This document shows, piece after piece, positions 11,339-23,760 of a DNA stretch of 64,000 nucleotides; positions within the stretch are counted from its first letter, which is position 1; each line of letters starts with the position of its first letter. This DNA is from Gonatopus flavifemur (taxonomy: Eukaryota; Arthropoda; Insecta; Hymenoptera; Dryinidae), in assembly GCA_018340375.1 (NCBI GenBank), contig JAFFJZ010000013.1, positions 3,636,501-3,700,500 of the forward strand, written 5' to 3'. A program made the translations under genes and the position numbers. The notes under the pieces were generated by a model. That model was not told the DNA's origin. It saw nothing but the letters and a program-made list of their open reading frames with translations, and made no database searches.

Positions 11339-11638
11339 TCAATTTGTTATAACTGAAACAAATTCTCTTTTCAACGCTCTGAAACGTTGGAAAAGGAGTT
11401 CGCACGCATCGACATCTACATCATGAACGTTAGGACAGAAAAACAAACAGAGAATATTACGAAGACCTTCAGATGGGAGATGAATTTTCACGCTTAGAGT
11501 ATCGAATACTTCCAATACCATGAGAGATTGTCCCTCACCGGCGATACCGTATTTGGAAAGTGAAAGGACATGATTATAACTCGTTTGGAAGGGAATAGTT
11601 GTTAATGGGAAATACTTTCTTTTGTTGTGGATGTCCAA
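11339..11638 (-). CDS. Unrecognised 99-codon ORF
   Basis: An open frame starts MDIHNKRKYFPL and includes KYGIAGEGQSLMVLEVFDTL and NVHDVDVDACELLFQRFRAL. The composition is protein-like, with no low-complexity runs, but I recognise no family and see no neighbouring exons. It may be an exon, a transposon fragment, or a chance ORF. Confidence 0.2.
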   Translation of the reverse strand: MDIHNKRKYFPLTTIPFQTSYNHVLSLSKYGIAGEGQSLMVLEVFDTLSVKIHLPSEGLRNILCLFFCPNVHDVDVDACELLFQRFRALKREFVSVITN

Positions 11639-11639
11639 A

Positions 11640-13725
11640 AACCTCTGTGAGCATTTGCAAGCGTAGGTCTATATCCAAGCAGGAATGATTCTTGACCACC
11701 TTACAGGTAATGTCAAGACGTTCCTAGTGACTAGCTTGACTGCCAGCACCTTGAAAGGTGCTAGATGATCGCTGTAATCATTTTTCCTAGGGTACGTACT
11801 ATTTTTTGCTGTATAACCATGCAATTTTCAATCATTAAGTATCAGCTCGTAAATGAATATCCTAAATCTACCTCCCAAGGAACATGAAACAACAAAATTT
11901 CATCACTGCAATTCAGATCGAATAAATGTATTGTGAAATACAACAACGCAGTAACAAAGCAGCCGATCTCCTATCCAGTAGATATACATCATGAAGATGA
12001 GAATCCATCATCCCATTAGAAATCTAAAGTACTGATAATCACAAGAATAATGATAATTATAATACTGATAATGATAATACTGATAATAGTGGAAATGAAA
12101 TGGGAACATTTATGCATCGCGTGCGACAAAATAGGTAGTTATTTTTATACAAGCGTGACTATAATCAAGATCGTTGGACTCATCGTAATATACATATGGA
12201 AGAGTGGAGACACTCGCATCACGGGGTGATATACACCACAGCAGAGATCTCTTGATCTTACAAAGATTTTCAAGTCGTTGTTGCAAGTGTCACTAGCTGT
12301 ATGGATGCTCCAACTCCACACGAGTCCACAGGAATGTGAAATGATCCTTTTCTTGTTTATTTATAGCAAAGGTTTTGACGCTCTCAAAATCGCTCCATTC
12401 TTGTATCATTTGTGTCTAACTATTCATTAAAAATGAATATTTATGGATTGATTCAAAAATAGTGGTTATCTAAACTGAGGAATCAGTCACAGAGACAGAT
12501 GAAGAGCTAATTCACCGGGTGGTGCAAAAATGCCAACAGGATGGTGCGAGTCTCCTGTCATGTGGGAAGAATCGCACCGAACCCAATGTTTCTGGAGAAC
12601 ACTGGTATCATTGATAGAACGTTGAATTTGACCTTGCAATCATTTGAAATTCAGAAGAGAATGTTTGCTGTGTGAAAATCCTATAAATAATTGGTGCAAG
12701 TGTTCCCATTCTCCCCCACACATTATATGTATGCATCAATGTATGGACACACATAACTGAGTCTAGATATAGATATTTCTTGAATGTCAACTGAATCGCG
12801 AAAATTCTTATGCGTGTACAGAAAGTGTCACAAAACTCATGGATTGCATTTTCACACGTTGAACGCTGCTTGAGTTATTGGCGATACAACGATGACAATT
12901 CCAGCCTTATGAATATCATGACTTGTGATGTATATTGGCTTAGCAAAATGCGATAACGCAATCTACCAGCTCATGTTGTCTTCTTAACAATCAGAATAAG
13001 ATACGAAATTTATTCAAATGTGCACCCCATTCATCTGAGATGTAACTAACTGAGACGGGAGTTAACTTTTTATAACTCATCTCACTCTTTCTACTCAATC
13101 GTTCTCAAAGCCTAGTTGCCCTAGCAGAAGTGCCAATCTGGTACTGATCCGATTTGCCTTAAGTTGAATCCGATGGCTAATCGAATTGGGCCCGGAAATA
13201 GTGTGCAACGCTTGCTTTCATCCGAACGGGACTGGCAACTTAATCTGCACCAAATCCGGCAACGGTTCCTAGCCTGATAGGTTTGCCTCTGAGGTCTTGG
13301 TGAAGGTATGTCTATCCTTCCCTGATCAAACTATCTGATGCAGTCCCAATTGGTCAATTTATATCCCCATGATCTAATTTTGATAGGAAAAATCATAATC
13401 AAATTTCATTCTTCCTAATTATCGCAACTTGACATTTTTTACGTAAATATCGCAACAGTCAAGTCCACTGATATTTGATCATCAAAGTACAATTATTGTC
13501 AACTTGATATATAATGCAGTTTATGAACAATCAAGATTCGTATTCCTATTCTTACCCAAAATATACTCATGACATAATACATCATCGTAATTCACAAGTG
13601 AAGATAGATGATCAAAAGATGTGAATATCGTCGGTACTATGACAGAACCTCGTGTCTCGATTTTTTGACGGTTTCGAGGATCCATTAGAAAAATAATCAG
13701 TATACGCTAACTACACATATCATCA
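11640..13725. other. Unassigned noncoding sequence
   Basis: No gene or recognisable element is seen. A degenerate short repeat (GATAATACT-like) lies at 12035-12095. An imperfect inverted repeat may lie at about 13110-13290 (GATCCGATTTGCCTTAAGTT against AACTTAATCTGCACCAAATC), but it is too weak to call. Confidence 0.3.
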
Positions 13726-14177
13726 CCCGGGAAAAAAAATTCCATATATGGACCCATATATGGATTCATATATGCATTCATATATGAGCATATATGGATT
13801 TTGGCCATATATGTTCATATATGGTCATATATGAAAGTGGGGAATCTATCAGCATTGATCTCACTTCTCTCTCCTTTGGTTTTTCATCACATTCCATGTA
13901 AAATTGTGACATTTTTTTGTCCATTTATGGATGTATATGATAATGTATGATTGAATATGATCACATATGGCCATATACATTCTCATTCATACATGATCAT
14001 ATATGGCCATATACAGTCTCATTCATACATGATCATATATGGCCAAAATCCATATATGCTCATATATGATCTCATATATGTTCATATGTGTTCATATATG
14101 TTCATATATGTTCATATATGTTCATATATGTTCATATATGTTCATATAGGGCCATGTATGAATTATTTTTTCCCGGG
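13726..14177. repeat. Foldback element built of CATATATG modules with CCCGGGAAAAAA ends
   Basis: It begins CCCGGGAAAAAAAATTC and ends in the inverse, GAATTATTTTTTCCCGGG. Between these are about 18 copies of the self-complementary octamer CATATATG and near variants, in two blocks (13742-13835 and 13965-14160). The blocks are inverted copies in part: ATATGGATTTTGGCCATATA in the left, ATATGGCCAAAATCCATATA in the right. A central single-copy spacer (13836-13930) separates them. No coding capacity and no clear target duplication are seen. It shares its architecture with 45452-45769. Confidence 0.75.
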
Positions 14178-15101
14178 CAGGTTATACGTCATCAATTATA
14201 TTCAATCAACAAGAATCGAGTGGATATTTATCTATAAGAGTTCTATTAATATGCGTATTAGCGTGTATTATTTTCCCGATGGAGCCTCGGAACCGTCAAA
14301 AATCGAGATACGAAGTTCTGTTATAGTATCAACGATATATCAACCAACAGATAGAACCAGGACTCGCGAGAAATTCCTCGTGACATGAATACAAGGTGGA
14401 GGCCCGGAGAAGCGATGGGAAAATGTCCGGCGATACTTCGTTGTGCTGTACGAGCTGATTCAAGCTGAATAAGATTCTAAGAGACTTACCTTGTTAGATC
14501 TGCAATAAGATTCGCCTCTACTGAATCGGATCATGATTCCCCTCATCGATGCATTGTCAGGTGAATTAATTAGAGCCGGATAAGATAGAACGAGGCTCTT
14601 CTTATTAGGACGTAGATTAGATCAGTCACATCTGGACCTGATCAAAATTATCTACATCCAGTTCCAATCAGGAAATCGGATCAAGATCGAGTACATTTTC
14701 ATAGAGTCAACCCCATTGGAGCTATCGTCAGGTTTCTCTCATCTGCGTTGGATCTGAGATCCCTGGTAGGTCTCCATCTACACGGAGAGGAGGATCTTTG
14801 ACAAATAGTAAAGTTCACTGACATACATAGCATAGCCGCCTCCGATTTGTGACACAGTGAATTATATCACGTCGCATTTGGATTTGTAGGCACATAAGAT
14901 TCGAATCCAGTGATGGATATTACAGAAATTGCCAATCCTCAGAATGATTCACAAAAATACTATGTCACATGATACTTTTTAATACTTCACATAACATAAT
15001 CAGTAAATTACTTAGCTCATTCTATTGGAAACATATGGAAAACATTCAGTGCTATATTCAATAGTGAACTCTGCTATTCTTCTTTTCTGCGTGTATATGG
15101 G
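14178..15101. other. Unassigned noncoding sequence
   Basis: No gene or element is identified. The stretch 14500-14780 is rich in GATC-containing words without a clear period. Confidence 0.3.
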
Positions 15102-15205
15102 CCTGGCCAGGCCCAATTATGAAATCCTATATAGAGCGTCTCGTTTTACAGCCGGATCCAACTCGGACTACTTTAGGATTTGCCGGATTGGACCTTCTGC
15201 CCAGG
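15102..15205. repeat. Possible small foldback repeat
   Basis: The left end CCTGGCCAGGCCCAATTATG and the reverse complement of the right end (CCTGGGCAGAAGGTCCAATC) share an imperfect inverted match, and both arms then reach AAATCCT. The 104-bp segment is flanked by TATAT on the left and TATA on the right. It is a weak MITE candidate. Confidence 0.3.
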
Positions 15206-15535
15206 TATAGATAGGAGTACGAAACATCAATTCCATGAATTTCAATATGACTGAATATACATACATATATGATGGACATATATATTCATATGTATTTATG
15301 ATGCACCATTCCAGGTGAGAAATACTACGATTCACTTCAGAATTCGAAACCATCTCATTAAAAAATCAGTACAAATGAATAGTCTGACGGAAGATGATGT
15401 TTAAAGTGATCCAGTCTGTAATGGATATTAAACTCTCATTGTGATACATTTCACGATGTCCTCAATTTTCGTTCCATCACTTCCGTCATAATATATTTCC
15501 ATGTGAAAATACGCTGTACAAATGCCTCAAACATA

Positions 15536-17603
15536 CAGGGTGTCCCATTTTAATTTGTCACTTAGAATATCTCAAAAACGAATAGATTCAGGAGAAAATG
15601 TTCCGGGAAAAAAATGTGAGAATCTGAGGGGGACATCCGATGATGAACTTGGCTTTGACCTCAGATCCCACTTTCAAGGTCATTCTGATGTCAACTCATG
15701 TTTTTTGAATGGAATCCCCTATTTTCTACTACCGGTTTAGATTCTACGCTAAAAACCAAGGAACTTTTGTCTCAAACGTTTTTTCGAAATCCCCATAGAT
15801 GGCGCTTTAATTGATGAGAAAATGAGAATACTCAAACCCTCGGATTGTATTCTATCTAACATAATGCTCAACTCTTGAGTGTTTTTCATCTCCCGGAAAT
15901 TGCCGTCGGCATCAGCGTTACCCAATGTGCACCACGAGGAGGTTGCGCGATCGGACCTTACACATCATTGTGGCCCTGAGAAGGGCCGATTGTCTGAACT
16001 GGAGGTTTATCTTCGGGGACGCATTAGGCATTCAAAAGATGTTCAAAATGAGCGCCGTTTCGCCTTCGACAAAGCGCAATTCTTTTATGAAAGTTTTCTA
16101 CAGTTGCTTGCAACGTAGCGAGTGTTATTGCTCTGCATGCTCTTCTTATTGGATCTTTCATGTCATCGCGTGTTGTTGGAGGTTCACGGAATACAACATT
16201 TTTTATGTGTCCCCACAAGAAAAAATCAGGCGACGTCAGATCTGGCGACCTAGGTGGCCATCGCACAAGTCCTCCACGGCCAATACACCTCCTCGGAAAC
16301 TTCTCGTCCAGAAATTTTCGAACAATTCGCATGTAATGGGGAGATGCTTCATCCTGTTGGAACCACATCCTTGATCTCACGTCGAGACTTACGTCTTCCA
16401 TAAGAGCAGGGAGTTCGAAATGCAAAAAACGAAGATACTCCGCGCCAGTCAGGTTTCCTTCAAAAAAATACGGCCCTATGATCCTGGAATCTACAATTCC
16501 GCACCAAACGTTCACACTCCAACGGTGTTGATGATTAATTGTACGGACCCATTAAGGATTCTGAGCACTCCAATAATGGCAATTGTGCCTATTGAGAATT
16601 CCAACATTGTGAAATACTGCCTCATCAGAGAACATAACGTGATGAGAGAAAGTAGGATCTTCTTCAATTCTCCGTTGGGCCCACGTGCAGAAGTTCAATC
16701 TTGTTATGAAATCCTCAGCTGTTAGAGATTGCACCAGAGTGATATGGTACGGATGATAATCCAACGATTTCAAGATACGCTGAACTGTGGATCGAGGAAT
16801 CCCGGTCATTTCCTCAATATCCCGAAGACTGATATGGGGATTAATATGAATTAATGCCAGCACAGCCAGCGATCTCACATCAGGATCATTGTCATCCGCA
16901 TAAACTTTCTTGTTCCTCTGTCGTTTGAGGAGACCTTGACGAGCACGTTGTTCAAGAAATCGGATCGTAATGCGATTTGGACACCTCCGATCCGGAAAAC
17001 GTCTCTGAAACGTTCTCACAGCTTCAAAATAATTTCTCCGCGCTTCACCAAGACACAACAAAACGTCAACAATATCGTTTGGCGCGTAATCAGACATGAT
17101 ATTTAGAAATGTGTTCCCTCCAAATGATAACAGAGAACTGAGCAGTTTGGGAATGCTGAATTTCTAAGGTATTCACACGTGAATAAAAACAATAACAATT
17201 TCTAAGAACAAAACCAAAACAAAACACAACCGACGGAAATTTCCGGGAGATGAGGAACACTCAAGAGTTGAGCAGTATGTTAGACAGAATACAATCCGAG
17301 GGTTTGAGAATTCTCATTTTCTCATCAATTAGAGTACCATCTATGGGGATTTCGAAAAAACGTTTGAGACAAAAGTTCCTTGGTTTTTAGCGTAGAATCT
17401 GAACCGGTAGTAAAAAATAGGGGATTCCATTTAAAAAACATGAGTTGACCTCAGAATGACATTGAAAGTGGGATCTGAGGTCAAAGCCAAGTTCACCATC
17501 GGATGTCCCCCTCAGATTCTTACATTTTTTTCCCGGAACATTTTCTTCTGAATCTATTCGTTTTCGAGATATTCTAAGTGACAGATTAAAATGGGACACC
17601 CTG
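15536..17603 (-). mobile_element. Near-complete DD41D mariner element with long TIRs
   Basis: The ends are perfect inverse counterparts (CAGGGTGTCCCATTTTAAT at 15536; ATTAAAATGGGACACCCTG ending 17603) and both are flanked by TA (15534-15535, 17604-17605). The TIRs are about 375 bp long (15536-15912 and 17228-17603) with few mismatches, so the insertion is fairly young. Almost all the rest is one transposase frame on the minus strand. TIRs of this length are unusual for mariner, whose repeats are commonly about 30 bp. One nonsense codon keeps this copy from being plainly autonomous. Confidence 0.9.
16024..17097 (-). pseudogene. DD41D mariner transposase with one nonsense codon
   Basis: A single 358-codon frame starts with ATG at 17097 (MSDYAPNDIVDVLLC) and ends HFEHLLNA near the left TIR. 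It is broken only by a TAA at 16552-16554, directly after HYWSAQNP. Paired helix-turn-helix segments occupy about residues 1-110 (including DIEEMTGIPRSTVQRILK), which would bind the TIRs. The RNase H-like catalytic domain follows: FSDEA (first Asp), MWFQQDEASPHY (second), SPDFFLWG (third), with 41 residues between the last two acidic residues, the DD41D signature. The enzyme cuts and pastes the element at TA. Length is normal for the family. It could still act if the stop were read through, or it may be immobile unless helped in trans. Confidence 0.85.
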
Positions 17604-18949
17604 TATATTCCCCACCTGGGACATTCATTGAATCTAAGAATGATACCACTCCATCACATCACAATTTCAGCAAAAACAACAATTTTCAGAATGAATAAAT
17701 AATATGTATTGAATGTGAAACACAGTATCTCTTGGAAGGACAATAATAGGTATGGAGAACCATAAATTATTTCCACGTTCCTCATACTTCCCCACCGAGC
17801 GAAAATCCATCGTAAATGATATATACACTGCGAACTGGAGTGTGTTAAATTTGCCTACAAGAACGCGAATAATTCGTGTAAACACGGATGAACTGTGTCG
17901 TTGTACACGGTTTATCCGTGTTTTTGTAGTCAGCTTCAACAAACTCCAGTTTGCAGTCAATGATCGAAATTAAAAGAACTTATTCTTTCATCCATCTGTG
18001 TATCTAAAGAAATTTCCATTCACGTCATCATTCGCATCGGAATCCAGAATCACCGTCGACACTGCTCAAAACCCTGATGAATATTTTATAACGATCAGAT
18101 GATCAGAACGGTAGATATTCACATGCTACCGGCATTTACGAAATTTTTTTATTTCGATCCGAATCTTAGTGCGTACCGTTTTTTCTCTCACTCCTGATTT
18201 TTCTGAAATTTATATCGAACACCTAATCCCTCGTGAATTGAATACGCTCGAAGTTCCATGGTATTCGGTCTATACGGACACGGGGAAAGCATGCTTTCGA
18301 AATATTGTCAAATAATGCGGATTTCAAAAAGAAATTTCCCATAATTTCCGACCGATTAGGATAGAGCTCATATGAGATCACTATCGGATCATAACTATAA
18401 CGTACTATGAGTTTCATAGCAATCAGATGATAGGAAGCGGAGATACGCGCGGTCGGGTCATCACAATTTTCCAAACAAAATTCCGCAATATTTCTGGAAC
18501 GCGTTATACGATCCGTATCAATAGGCCTCGAGTCATCATCAATGAGACGAACAAATTGCGAGAACATTCATTCGAACCAGTGCATCCCATGGAGGGTTAT
18601 CGTGGACCAGAAAATCTAAACAGAAAAACGACCCACAGACGGATGGACAGACAGATACGCAGACATTTTTGGGAATCTGATTTTTTCGACGTTCTGAAGC
18701 GTTTGGCAAAGACGAAATATCCTCTTCTGCATGATAGATTCTTCACCCCATCACAATACTCCTGTGTCCTCATATGTAAGGAACGTGGGAGTACAAAACA
18801 CTGCCATTCACATGTTCTTGAAGTTGGAATCGTTAACCAACACGAATCAATAACACTGGTCAACAGGCATTCTGTTGCCAGAGGTTTGGAAACTGCAGTT
18901 TCCAATTATGATTCGAAGTAACGAACTTATATCTTCGATAAAAAAGAAC
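17604..18949. other. Unassigned sequence with one small foldback
   Basis: Apart from the foldback at 17827-17957, nothing is recognised. The 114-, 164- and 102-codon ORFs at 18223-18921 overlap one another on opposite strands and match no family I know; a GACGGATGGACAGACAGA-type simple stretch sits at 18636-18660. I treat them as chance ORFs. Confidence 0.3.
17827..17957. repeat. Short palindromic MITE-like element
   Basis: The left end ACTGCGAACTGGAGTGTGTT and the reverse complement of the right end ACTGCAAACTGGAGTTTGTT form an 18-of-20 match. The interior is also largely self-complementary around a TACACGG-type centre. It is 131 bp with no coding capacity. Target duplication is not evident, so the superfamily is unknown. 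Confidence 0.6.
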
Positions 18950-19993
18950 TGCCCTCGACCCATTTATATAGTTCTGATGCCGTAGATATTTGCTCATTCC
19001 AAGCCATCTTTAGACTTGCTTTACGTCCTATCTTTTTTGAACGACCGGCTGCACCATCACAAGGACCTTTTCCGTCGGCTGTTGCTTGAAAATACTATGT
19101 TGCAGATGATCGAAGCCTCGTTTGTGGTAAAGGATATTCGCGAGATATTAAATTTACATCACATTTTTGAATCGTTGAGGTGCTCCATCAGAGAAATATA
19201 TACATTCATTCATACTTGAACGGGAAGTTGGAACAAATTCGTAAAAGCCTTGTGAAAAATTGTAAACAGCGACAGAGTCATGTTTGTGACAATCAAAAAT
19301 AATGACCAATGTTTTATGTCTAATAGAGCCATTATCTTTGTGATAGGAAATGATAGGGAATAACGGTGCTAGGTGAGTTTTCCAATGAAAAGCTGGAAGA
19401 GCGTTTCGTAACACAAATGCGTCATTCTCTGCGAAATCACACACAGCAAGATATTCATCGCTTCGCAGATTTTCCTCCGCCGTCCTGTAATAAGTCGCTT
19501 GCTGAGTTGCAATGAATGAATGGTGAAGGGATAGTCTCCCTATTTTTCACAGATGTTTAGCAAACTCTTTTACCCTTACTTTTGTAGTTTCCAATATTGC
19601 TCTAGGCTTTGCAACCCATTGTTTGTGGACGATTTCGTTCACATCGTGTTCTCGAAAAATCGCCCAAATTTTGTCCTGCACGGTTTCATCTTTGGTGCAA
19701 GCATGACATTGTCCCCAGAAAAATTCTTCATTTGGATTGTCGTGAATCAATTCCAGTGGAACATCCTAATGATGAGACCCAGGATAGTTCTCAGTTTCCT
19801 TCAGTTCAACCCATAAAGTCCTGACAGGACACATTTTGTCAAGTTTTTTCAACCTACATAAGTTCAATGGGAAATATTTCAGGAAAATCTGAAGCTGGTC
19901 AATATCAATGTGAAATTCAATGATCTTTCCGAATCTGGTATTTGTTCTTGATAAATTTGATTTGAAAAGAAACATCGTTGCTTTTTCATTCAA
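18950..19993 (-). pseudogene. Decayed transposase-like gene with FSDGA and GKGPCDG motifs
   Basis: Fragments in shifting frames read, in order: LKYFPLNLCRLKKLDKMCPV (about 19860), IHDNPNEEFFWGQCHAC (19750), AVCDFAENDAFVLRNALPAF then IIFDCHKHDSVAVYNF (19440-19290), YFSDGAPQRFKN (about 19170), and GKGPCDGAAG with a following KRxGRKASL (about 19070-19030). This series is known to me from a large uncharacterised family spread through arthropod and cnidarian genomes and thought to be transposon-encoded. The Asp residues in DFAEN, DCHKHD and SDGA would suit a DDE-type nuclease, but that is inference. Several stops and frameshifts make this copy dead. Its upstream flank (to 20480) recurs at 42200-42920. 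Confidence 0.6.
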
Positions 19994-20480
19994 ATCTCGT
20001 CTTTTCTTAGATATTTCCTTCCGAAAATCAAACTTTCCGCATCGAAATGATCAAGGAGTGAATATATCGCGTACTCAAACCCTTTCCCACAATGTGCACG
20101 AGATTGCATATGGAAATCCAATATGGCTGTAGGCAAAATGGCGGCTCAAAGTCAGAAATTTGATGGAATATAGTACATTTTTTGTATATGAAAATTCCAT
20201 TCCCCTGGATCTACATGCAAATTTGTATGATATGGTTTCCGAGCTCGTTGACCACGAATGTGAGGTTAGGTTCGAGGAATTCAGAATGGAGGATCGAAGA
20301 TGGCGGACAAAAAGAATCAAAATTACATGCACCTGAGCAATAGTTTGTACTCAGAGATTTTTGGAGTCAGTGATTACGAATCCGAGGTCTGATTTGAAAA
20401 ATTCGGAATGATGGATCCAAAATTCCGGACCAAAATCTTTTCAGAATTTCATCAAGAATCTGCTCTCAGAAAAGTGCACG
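19790..20480. repeat. Repeat unit shared in inverted orientation with 42200-42920
   Basis: The plus strand here matches the minus strand of 42200-42920 over most of its length, for example CACAATGTGCACGAGATTGC against CACAATGTACACGGAGTTGC, and AATTTGATGGAATATAGTAC in both. It covers the 5' part of the FSDGA-motif pseudogene and its upstream flank. That flank has two loosely repeated modules with GATGGATCC/AAGATGGCGG words. It is probably the terminal part of that transposon family. Confidence 0.7.
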
Positions 20481-20911
20481 GCAATTTTGAATCACCCAGT
20501 GAATATATATATATATATTAGAGGCTGTTCATATTAAATTCGAGTGCGTATTTCGAATTTACACTACTGTTCGTTACAAGGTGAAGCAAGAAGATGCAAT
20601 AGAAAATTTCACATTGTTCGCAAATATGCTGAGTTCTTCCACCACATTGCTGGAAGTGCTTACAAGTTCCTTTCGAAACTGAGCCCATTTCTCCGTGTGA
20701 GTGGTGATCAGGGGTCTACTTTTCTGGAAGTGGATTGCGGACAAGAGAGTGGGAACATAAGTCCCTTCATTCATTCATTCATATACGGGTTGAACCCATT
20801 AGTGTACCAAGTGAAATACAAAAGAAAACACAAAACAGAGAATAATTATTACATACAATTAGAATAGGGAGAGAGAGGACATCCAGAAACTTCACAATAA
20901 AATAGATAAAA

Positions 20912-23760
20912 TTAGTTATTTATAAACTGGGAGCATGCTCTCCGAAAATCATTGACGGAGTGAGCGAAGAAATCTATCCTAATACTATGAGTATTCACAT
21001 AGAGACAAATGCGATTCGAAGGGTCACTGTGACCAAATCTGGATTTATACATTATAGTTTTGAATAACTGATGAGATCTAAGACATTTGTTAGGAACATT
21101 GAAATTGATAAGGCTGCGAACTTCAACATTATCGATAATCCCATTAAAAATTTCATACAGAAAAAATAGATCATCGAACAACCTTCGCGATTCCAGCGTC
21201 GAGATACTGAGTCTGCGCATAATAGCAGTATAATCATGAGAATTAGGGTTCATAGGACAACCAATTCGATAAGCTGCAAAGCGCAAGAATCTATGTTGAA
21301 CCCTCTCCAACAAGGGCGAGTCTTTGATAAGATAGGGAGACCAAATTTGGGATGCAAACTCCAAATGAGGCCTCACTAAGGAGGAGTGAAGTGTACGTAA
21401 CGCCTTCAGGTTATCGAATTCCCTGCCAAATCTTTGGATAAAGCCTAGAGTTTTCAACGCTTTACCTACTATGACATGATAGTGATAAGAGAAGCTAAAG
21501 TTACTATCAAAAAATACCCCCAAATCGCGTAACAAGTGACAGGGAGACAATAACTCGTTAGAGAGAGTGTAAGGAAAAAGAATTCTGTTATTACTCCTAG
21601 CGAATCTCACCCCCTGGCACTTAGATATGTTGAGCTCCATATTATTAGTCTCACACCACTTTTCAAGTCTATACAGGTCCGATTGCAATTGCTGAGCTTC
21701 CTCTAAGGTCGTTATGCGCATGAACATTTCAAGATCGTCAGCAAGAAGTAAGTGACGACAATACCGAAGAGCTTTGCTGATGTCGTTTATGAATACAAGA
21801 AATAAAAGAGGACCCAAATGAGAACCCTGAGGTACTCCGGATGTTACAGCAGTAGAATCAGATAGAGAGTTACGAACACGTACACGCTGAGAGCGTTCAG
21901 ACAAGTAACTTCGGAGCCACGATATGAAGTTATCCCGGATTCCCATGTTTAACAATTTGCTCAAAAGTATACCGTGGTCTACGGTGTCAAACGCCTTGGA
22001 AAAATCGGTGAAAACTGTGTCGACTTGAATGTTGGATTCAAGTGGAGTGGAGATAAAATTACTGGACACAGATAAATTTGAGATCGTTCATCTACCAGAG
22101 ATAAAGCCATGTTGACAGTCAGAAATGACATAAGAAAAGAATGGCTTGATCAATGTAGTAATCAAATCTTAAAGAATCTTGGGTATAACATTTAAAATAC
22201 TTATCGGCCGGTAGTTCTTAATATCTGATCTATCACCAGATTCAGGAATGGGAGTAATTATACTAGATTTCCAAAGTGCTGGAAATTCACCGGTCGACAG
22301 AGACTGATTTAAAATGAGCCATAATGGACGACATAAGATGAACTTACAAGACTTTAAGAGAATCGGATGAATACTGTCATCACCTGGGCCTATATCAACA
22401 TTCAGAGACTCAATTTTAGTAAAAATATCACTTATACTAACAGTCATATCTGGCAGATCGATATTGACATCGGTCGGAGAATCTGTGAGCTGTGGTGTAT
22501 GAGTCGTATAAACTGACTTGAAATGAAGGGCAAACAGATTAGCAATATCATGACCAGTATGAGCAGACAGATTATCCAACGTCAATTCTGAGGGTATACC
22601 ACTTGACTTACGTTTACTATTCACAAAATTCCAGAATACTTTAATGTTACCCGATAAAGAATCTTGAACTCGATTACAATAATCCGCATAACATTTACGA
22701 GCAAGAAACTTACATTTCGATCGTAAACAACAAAAAACAAGGTAGTCCTCGCGAAAATTAGAATTTTTGAATTTTCTATGGGCTAATTTTTTCTGCTTGA
22801 TCAACTTGATCAATGCAGATGAAAACCAACTGGGAAAGCTGTTATCTCTCATACGAGAATGTGGTACGAATGAATCAATTGCATAATGTAACTGAGAATA
22901 AAGAAGTTCAACTGATTCATTCAGATCAAGTTGGGAATGTTCAGCATCCCAATTAATCTGATTGAAATATCGACACATGCTCCTGAAGTCGGAATGTTTA
23001 TAGTCATAGCTGGATACAGAATTCAAGGATAAATTTTCAGACTCGAAAAAATTGAGTTTACGTATCAGAGCGGGGTGGAATTTATCACAATCCAACAGCG
23101 GGTCAAACGCAGGTTTCACATCAATATAAGAAGCATTACTAAAGATCAAATCAAGCATGTTGCCGAAGACATTATTATGAATATTGAATTGACAAAAACT
23201 CAAGTTATTGTAACAGTCAGCAATGTGTTCAGCCGCTGCGATTTCGTTTGAGCTCACATGCGGAGAAGAAACGAAATTTAAACATGAGTAGCGAGTAAAC
23301 CAAGTAATATGAGGTAGATTATAGTCTCCAAACAAAAAAATTTTCGTGGCTGAGTTTGAACTCAATAAATCGCTCAAACTGAGACAATGATGCAGGTAAA
23401 TAGTAGGAGAAGAAACCGGTGGAAAGTAAACTACGCCAAAGATGACTGTTGAGTTATCGGAACATACCTTGACGAAGAGTTGCTCGATATTATTGTATGG
23501 AGAGGGAATAATACAACTGCGGAGACATTTTTTACCGCAATTAGTACACCTCCACCTCTGGTAAAAGGACTCGTCAGCACACCTCGATCCACACGATAGA
23601 TTTCGTACTCTTGGAGACCAATTTCCGTCGATGAAATACCATCGTTCAGCCAAGTTTCACAAAAGATAATCACATCATACTTATGACAAGATAAAGCAAC
23701 CGAACTTGAAAGATGAGAAAGCTTTGTTCGCATACCACGAACATTTTGAAATTACACTGA
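20912..23760 (-). pseudogene. LINE copy 1 ORF2: endonuclease and reverse transcriptase
   Basis: An apurinic-type endonuclease comes first: CETWLNDGISSTEIGL at about 23650, GGGVLIAVKN, and LFGDYNLPHITW at about 23330. A frameshift near 23530 joins two frames. The frame then runs through LTLDNLSAHTG into the RT fingers (ITPIPESGDRSDIKNYRPIS). Two in-frame stops fall at 22169-22171 and about 22090. The RT palm follows: VFTDFSKAFDTVDHGILL, SGVPQGSHLGPLLF, and LLLADDLEMF with the catalytic ADD intact. The thumb runs to the stop at 20912. The protein nicks target DNA and copies element RNA. With only three lesions it is a fairly recent insertion. Confidence 0.85.

Noticed and set aside
13951..14388. 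145-codon ORF rich in H, I, Y and S
   Set aside because: It is the translation of the CATATATG repeats running into unrelated sequence.
18223..18921. ORFs of 114, 164 and 102 codons overlapping on both strands
   Set aside because: No recognisable motif, mutual antisense overlap and no context; kept as unassigned sequence.
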